A stretch of 64,000 bases of DNA from an uncultured Sphingomonas sp. GTDB taxonomy: Bacteria > Pseudomonadota > Alphaproteobacteria > Sphingomonadales > Sphingomonadaceae. A model generated the notes under the pieces. It ran no database searches. It was not told the DNA's origin and saw only the letters and a list, made by a program, of their open reading frames with translations. A program made the position numbers and the translations under genes. The stretch lies in assembly GCF_913777625.1 (NCBI RefSeq), contig NZ_CAJYTI010000010.1, positions 403,351 to 467,350 on the forward strand. The letters are read 5' to 3'. Positions within the stretch are counted from its first letter, which is position 1. The number at the start of each line of letters is the position of its first letter. Positions 60,326-64,000 of the stretch are shown here, one piece after another.

Positions 60326-61444
60326 ATGGCAGAACCCATGACCCAAACGCTAGCCTTCGATCTTCCGGACGCGCCGGACGCCGATGTGTCGGCAACGATC
60401 GCGCGCATCCGGCTTTCGGGCGTTCCGGACGACCGCGCGATGCTTCGCGCCGCCGCCGAGCTGACCCGCGACCTGCACACGCCGAACAAGGCGCTCTACT
60501 GGACCGATTGCCTGCTCTCGGCGGCGATCGGCTATGCCGGCATGGCGACCGCGATGTTCGCAGCGTCGCCGTGGATCGCGCTGATCGGCGCGGCGATCGC
60601 GGTGTTCGCGCTGTATCGCGCCGAGCTGTTCATCCACGAGATCACCCACCTCAAGCATTCCCTGCTGCCTGGCTTCCGGCTGGGCTGGAACCTGCTGGTG
60701 GGCATTCCGCTGCTGCTGCCTTCGTTCATGTATGAGGGCATCCATACGATCCACCACGCCCGCACGCGCTACGGCACCGAGCAGGATCCGGAATATCTGC
60801 CGCTCGCCCGGATGAAGCCGTGGACGCTGCCGCTGTTCCTGCTCGTCTCGGTGCTGATGCCGATCGGGCTGCTGCTCCGCTTCGCGGTGCTGGCGCCGCT
60901 GTCGCTGCTCTTCCCGAAGCTGCGCCGGCTGGTCGTCGCGCGCTATTCGGGGCTGCAGATCAACCCTGCGTTCGAGCGTCGCGAACCCGAGGGCGCGTTC
61001 CGCCGCCAGTGGTTCTGGCAGGAGCTGGGCGCGAGCCTGTTCGCCATCACGCTGATCGGCATCACCGTCGCGGGCATCCTGCCGCTGCGCGCCTTCCTCG
61101 CCTATATCGGCATCGTCGCCGCCTCGGCGGTGATCAACCAGGTGCGGACGCTGGTCGCGCATCTCTGGGAGAATGAGGGCGAGCCGCTGACCGTGACCGC
61201 CCAGTATCTCGACAGCGTCAACGTGCCCGAGCCGGGCTTCCTGCCCTATCTCTGGGCGCCGGTGGGTCTGCGCTACCATGCGCTGCACCATCTGCTGCCG
61301 GCGGTGCCATACCATTCGCTGGGCGAGGCGCATCGCCGCCTCGTCGCGGCACTGGATCCCAGCTCGGTCTATCACCAGGCCAATTACCCGACGCTCTCGG
61401 GCCTCGTGGTGAAGCTGGCACAGGGCACGATGCGCCAGCGCTGA
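60326..61444 (+). CDS. membrane fatty acid desaturase-family protein
   Basis: 372 residues with several membrane segments and the three histidine boxes of diiron desaturases: HEITHLKH, HTIHHARTRYG and HALHHLLP. Likely modifies membrane lipids or carotenoid-like substrates. ATG 60326 (MAEPMTQTL) or ATG 60338 may start translation. A strong terminator follows. Confidence 0.88.
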   Translation: MAEPMTQTLAFDLPDAPDADVSATIARIRLSGVPDDRAMLRAAAELTRDLHTPNKALYWTDCLLSAAIGYAGMATAMFAASPWIALIGAAIAVFALYRAELFIHEITHLKHSLLPGFRLGWNLLVGIPLLLPSFMYEGIHTIHHARTRYGTEQDPEYLPLARMKPWTLPLFLLVSVLMPIGLLLRFAVLAPLSLLFPKLRRLVVARYSGLQINPAFERREPEGAFRRQWFWQELGASLFAITLIGITVAGILPLRAFLAYIGIVAASAVINQVRTLVAHLWENEGEPLTVTAQYLDSVNVPEPGFLPYLWAPVGLRYHALHHLLPAVPYHSLGEAHRRLVAALDPSSVYHQANYPTLSGLVVKLAQGTMRQR

Positions 61445-61465
61445 TCGCGGCGCCGAACGAATCGG

Positions 61466-61502
61466 AAGGGGCCGGGCACCGGGCGGTGCGCCGGCCCTTT
61501 TT
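61466..61502 (+). terminator. intrinsic terminator after the desaturase
   Basis: A stem of about 12 base pairs with one bulge (AAGGGGCCGGGCACC with GGTGCGCCGGCCC around GGGC) is followed by TTTTT. Confidence 0.85.
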
Positions 61503-61570
61503 GTTGATATGGTCGCCTTGCCTCGTGTGCCCCGCGCGCTACCGTGCGCCCGGCAAGATCGGGGGAGAGG

Positions 61571-62365
61571 ATGATGCGAGCGATGTTCCTGCGCGCGGCG
61601 GCGCTCTGCGCGCTGGTGGCCGGCATGCCGGCGGCGGCACAGACCCAGTGGCCGAACGGCGCCAAGGCGGCGGTGGTGCTCACCTATGACGACGCGCTGA
61701 CCTCGCAGCTCGACCATGTCGTGCCCGAACTGGATGCCGCCGGGTTCAAGGGCACCTTCTTCCTTGCCAATGTGGCTGAGGCCCAAGTCGAGCGCTGGCG
61801 CAAGGTCGCGGCCGAGGGGCATGAACTCGCCAACCACACGATCTTCCATCCCTGCAGCAAGGCGAGCTACCCCGCCGACCCCCGCTATGTGAGCGAGGCC
61901 TATACCCCCGCCAGCATGCTGCGCGAGATCGCCCAGCAGAATGTGCTGCTCCACGCGCTCGACGGAAAGTCCCGCCACGGCCTGGCGACGCCGTGCGGCC
62001 AGAGCCTGGCTGGCGGCACCGACTATCTGGAGGAACTGCGCAAGGCGAACCTGGTCACCTATGTGCGCGGGGTGGTCGACACGCCGGCGGATGCGCGGGC
62101 CAATGTCGCCAAGGCCGATCCAATGCATGTCCCCGCGCGCGGCTTCGGCGAGGGCGCGACGGCGGAGAAGATGATCGCCTATGTCCGTGAGGCCGAGCAG
62201 GGCGGCGGCTGGGCCGTGTTCCTGTTCCACGGCGTCGGCGGCGATTACCTCACCGTGCCGGACGCCGAGCATAGGAAGCTGCTCGACTGGCTGGCGGCGC
62301 ATCGCGGCGAGGTTTGGGTGACCACGCTGCAGGACGCGCTCGACTGGGCCAAGGCGCATCCCTGA
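61571..62365 (+). CDS. exported polysaccharide deacetylase-family protein
   Basis: 264 residues with signal peptide (ends AAAQ). The NodB-type motifs are visible: VLTYDDALTSQLD (metal Asp pair), GHELANHTIFHPC (metal His) and the C-terminal FLFHGVGGD. It probably removes acetyl groups from a periplasmic or secreted glycan. ATG 61574 is an alternative start. Confidence 0.88.
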   Translation: MMRAMFLRAAALCALVAGMPAAAQTQWPNGAKAAVVLTYDDALTSQLDHVVPELDAAGFKGTFFLANVAEAQVERWRKVAAEGHELANHTIFHPCSKASYPADPRYVSEAYTPASMLREIAQQNVLLHALDGKSRHGLATPCGQSLAGGTDYLEELRKANLVTYVRGVVDTPADARANVAKADPMHVPARGFGEGATAEKMIAYVREAEQGGGWAVFLFHGVGGDYLTVPDAEHRKLLDWLAAHRGEVWVTTLQDALDWAKAHP

Positions 62366-62371
62366 CGCGGG

Positions 62372-63466
62372 TCAGGGCGCCTCGCCGGCGTGCGGCCCCA
62401 GCGCAGACCAGGGGAGGATCGCCCAGTCCGGCGCGTCGCAGGCGCGCTGGACACGGGCGAAATAGGCGCCGAGCCACAGGCCCTTTTCGGAAAGCGCCCA
62501 GCCGGGGAAGTTCCATACCTCCGGATCGGAATAGTCACAGCCGTCCTCGTCACCCTTGGCCGGCGCGGTCATCTCGCTGGGGTGGTAGCGCTTGAGCAGC
62601 GCGACCACGGCAGGCGCGAAGCGCTTGCTGCGATAGCTGTACCAGGCGTCGCTGCTTTCTGCCGGCACGGGTGTCGGACCGAAATGCAGCAGATCGTCCA
62701 GCCGCAGTTCGCGGCCCGTGCGCATGTCGTAGCTGTAGCCCGTGGTGCCGAAATCGGGATGCGCCGCGCCCGCGCAGCTCCAGCTGGCATTCCAGACATA
62801 GCTGACATGGTTCGCGCCGAGCCACGGCGTTTGCGCCTCGGCCACGTCGATGCCGGGGCCGCCCTCATAGCCGGTGCAGGCGAACCAGGCCGAGACGTCC
62901 TGCCACTGGTTGCGGGCCAGCGCGTGGTTGACGGCCGCCATTGCCGCGCCCGGATACCCGCGTTCGATGCGGAACAGCCGAATGCCGGAAAGCGGCTCGC
63001 GGTACCAGCGGATGGTCTTGCCGTTGCGCGTTTCGGCCTGCTGCGCGGTGAACTGAAGGCCGGTCAGGTGCCAGCGTTCATAGGCGCTCAGCTTGGGCGG
63101 CAGGTCGGCGGGAAGACCCGCGGGGGCACCGGCCGGGCGGAGGAGCACCGGCAGGCGCCGCGCCTTGGCGGTGACGAGCGTGCCGTTGAGCGTATCGCCG
63201 TTGCGGACGAGGTGCAGCTTGTCGCCGGTCACGCGCGATTGGAGATCGAGCGTCTGGCCTTGGATGCTCCCCGCAAGATCGATGTCGAGCCGGGAGGTGA
63301 GATAGAAATACTGGCCGCTAACCTCGGCCTTGTCCGCGGTCAGCGCCATCACGACCCGCGCCGTGCCGACGTTGCCCTGATACAGCTGCTCGGGCGCGGC
63401 GAGGGCGCCTGCCGGTGCGCCGGCAAGGAGGACGGCGGCGAACAACGGGGCGTGGCGAGGATGCAT
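62372..63466 (-). CDS. exported uncharacterised protein
   Basis: 364 residues with a signal peptide (ends ALAAPEQ). N-terminal beta-rich region, then a domain with aromatic and Cys residues (YVWNASWSCAGAAHPDFGTT, ELRLDDLLHFG) similar in feel to periplasmic DUF3298-type domains, but I cannot assign it. ATG 63466 has GGGAGG eight bases upstream. It lies between a deacetylase and lptG. Confidence 0.7.
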   Translation of the reverse strand: MHPRHAPLFAAVLLAGAPAGALAAPEQLYQGNVGTARVVMALTADKAEVSGQYFYLTSRLDIDLAGSIQGQTLDLQSRVTGDKLHLVRNGDTLNGTLVTAKARRLPVLLRPAGAPAGLPADLPPKLSAYERWHLTGLQFTAQQAETRNGKTIRWYREPLSGIRLFRIERGYPGAAMAAVNHALARNQWQDVSAWFACTGYEGGPGIDVAEAQTPWLGANHVSYVWNASWSCAGAAHPDFGTTGYSYDMRTGRELRLDDLLHFGPTPVPAESSDAWYSYRSKRFAPAVVALLKRYHPSEMTAPAKGDEDGCDYSDPEVWNFPGWALSEKGLWLGAYFARVQRACDAPDWAILPWSALGPHAGEAP

Positions 63467-63504
63467 CGGCAAGGCCTCCCGGCGGTGATCGCCAGCCGAA
63501 TAGC

Positions 63505-64000
63505 CTATTCCTCGGTCCGCAGCAGCACCGCTTCGCCGATCATCAGGAACAGCAGGAACGGCGCCCAGGCGGCGAGGAAGGGCGGGTAGGCGCCCAGATT
63601 GCCCATCGCCAGCGCGAAATTGTCCGCGACGAAATAGGCGAAGCCCAGCGCCATGCCGATCACCGCGCGCACGAACAGCTGGCCCGATCGCGCGATGCCG
63701 AACGCCGCCACCGCGCCCAGCAACGGCATCAGCACTGCGGACAGCGGCCCGGAGAATTTGTGCCACAGCGTGCCCTCCAGCGACTTGGTCGGCCGCCCCG
63801 CATCGCGCAGGTCGCCGATCGCGGCATTGAGCTGCGTGAAGTCCAGCCCGTCGGGATTGACGTTGCCCAGCGTGAACTGGTCGGGGCGCACGTCGCCGGC
63901 GATCGTCACCCGGCCCAGCGATTGCAGCTTGCCGCTCGCCACGTCGAAGCGCGTCGCCGGCTCGATGTCCCAGCCGTTGGCCACGCGGTGGCCATGCGGC
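63505..64000 (-). CDS. lptG: LPS export ABC transporter permease LptG (3' part)
   Basis: The last 160 or so residues of an LptF/LptG-family permease; the 5' end lies beyond the window. It includes a periplasmic stretch (RVTIAGDVRPDQFTLGNVNP) and C-terminal membrane helices (LSAVLMPLLGAVAAFGIARS, FAYFVADNFALAMGNLG). Together with LptB it extracts lipopolysaccharide from the inner membrane. LptF cannot be ruled out from the fragment alone, but LptG fits best. Confidence 0.82.
   Translation of the reverse strand, partial: PHGHRVANGWDIEPATRFDVASGKLQSLGRVTIAGDVRPDQFTLGNVNPDGLDFTQLNAAIGDLRDAGRPTKSLEGTLWHKFSGPLSAVLMPLLGAVAAFGIARSGQLFVRAVIGMALGFAYFVADNFALAMGNLGAYPPFLAAWAPFLLFLMIGEAVLLRTEE

Noticed and set aside
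60350..62359. A 669-codon open frame opposite the desaturase and deacetylase genes
   Set aside because: Spans two real genes and an intrinsic terminator on the other strand.

Overview
The window is 64 kb of high-GC alphaproteobacterial chromosome, most likely from a Sphingomonas or close relative. The basis is the protein families and gene neighbourhoods: a PhyR/NepR/EcfG general stress locus, ChpT, ffs-dnaX-ybaB, a deoxyhypusine-synthase-like gene beside ornithine decarboxylase, and expanded small membrane proteins behind pspABC. It is nearly all chromosomal core. The only clearly accessory island is a small nuclease toxin/immunity pair at 1.5-2.9 kb. I see no tRNA, rRNA, CRISPR array, insertion sequence or prophage.

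Layout. 0-3 kb: flagellin, then the toxin/immunity pair and a palindromic repeat. 3-9.7 kb: housekeeping block argS, SPOR protein, nagZ, scpAB, tatABC. 9.7-14.1 kb: general stress response locus (entericidin-like lipoprotein, a candidate small RNA, phyP-like gene, nepR, phyR, ecfG, two small membrane proteins). 14.1-24.2 kb: SRP RNA, dnaX, ybaB, mtgA, rpoH, rluD, a JAMM peptidase, regulators, a serine hydrolase and chpT. 24.3-32 kb: a TbpB-like lipoprotein, a chemotaxis cluster cheA-cheW-cheY-cheB-cheR, and an amidase. 32.7-34.2 kb: RNase P RNA, a J-domain protein and a ferredoxin-like protein. 34.3-39.3 kb: a long minus-strand psp operon opposite pspF. 39.5-48.8 kb: hydrolases, HxlR/SDR pair, polyamine genes, threonine dehydratase-like enzyme. 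48.9-58.1 kb: two cysteine desulfurases, ferredoxin, glnE, bcp, a DUF455 protein, an M23 peptidase, erpA, xthA. 58.2-64 kb: two small exported paralogues under a sigma-54-type promoter, an acetyltransferase-like protein, a desaturase, a polysaccharide deacetylase and the 3' part of lptG.

The most interesting signals are regulatory. Four sites match the EcfG promoter pattern (GGAAC, 16-17 bases, CGTT or GGTT). They lie before nepR, before a transmembrane protein with amphipathic repeats (16376), before a 47-residue membrane protein (21992), and before a non-coding segment just downstream of the phyP-like gene. That segment folds into two perfect hairpins whose loops are almost pure C on the transcribed strand. 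It is a strong candidate for a stress-induced small RNA comparable in logic to Caulobacter GsrN. Two sites match sigma-54 promoters with nearly the same core: one heads the psp operon, the other a pair of small exported cysteine-containing paralogues.

The psp operon is also unusual in content. After pspA, pspB and pspC come several further small membrane proteins, four of which repeat a PspB-like coiled-coil tail. Coordinates of starts were chosen from Shine-Dalgarno sequences and family length where the longest reading frame was implausible; uncertain cases are stated.
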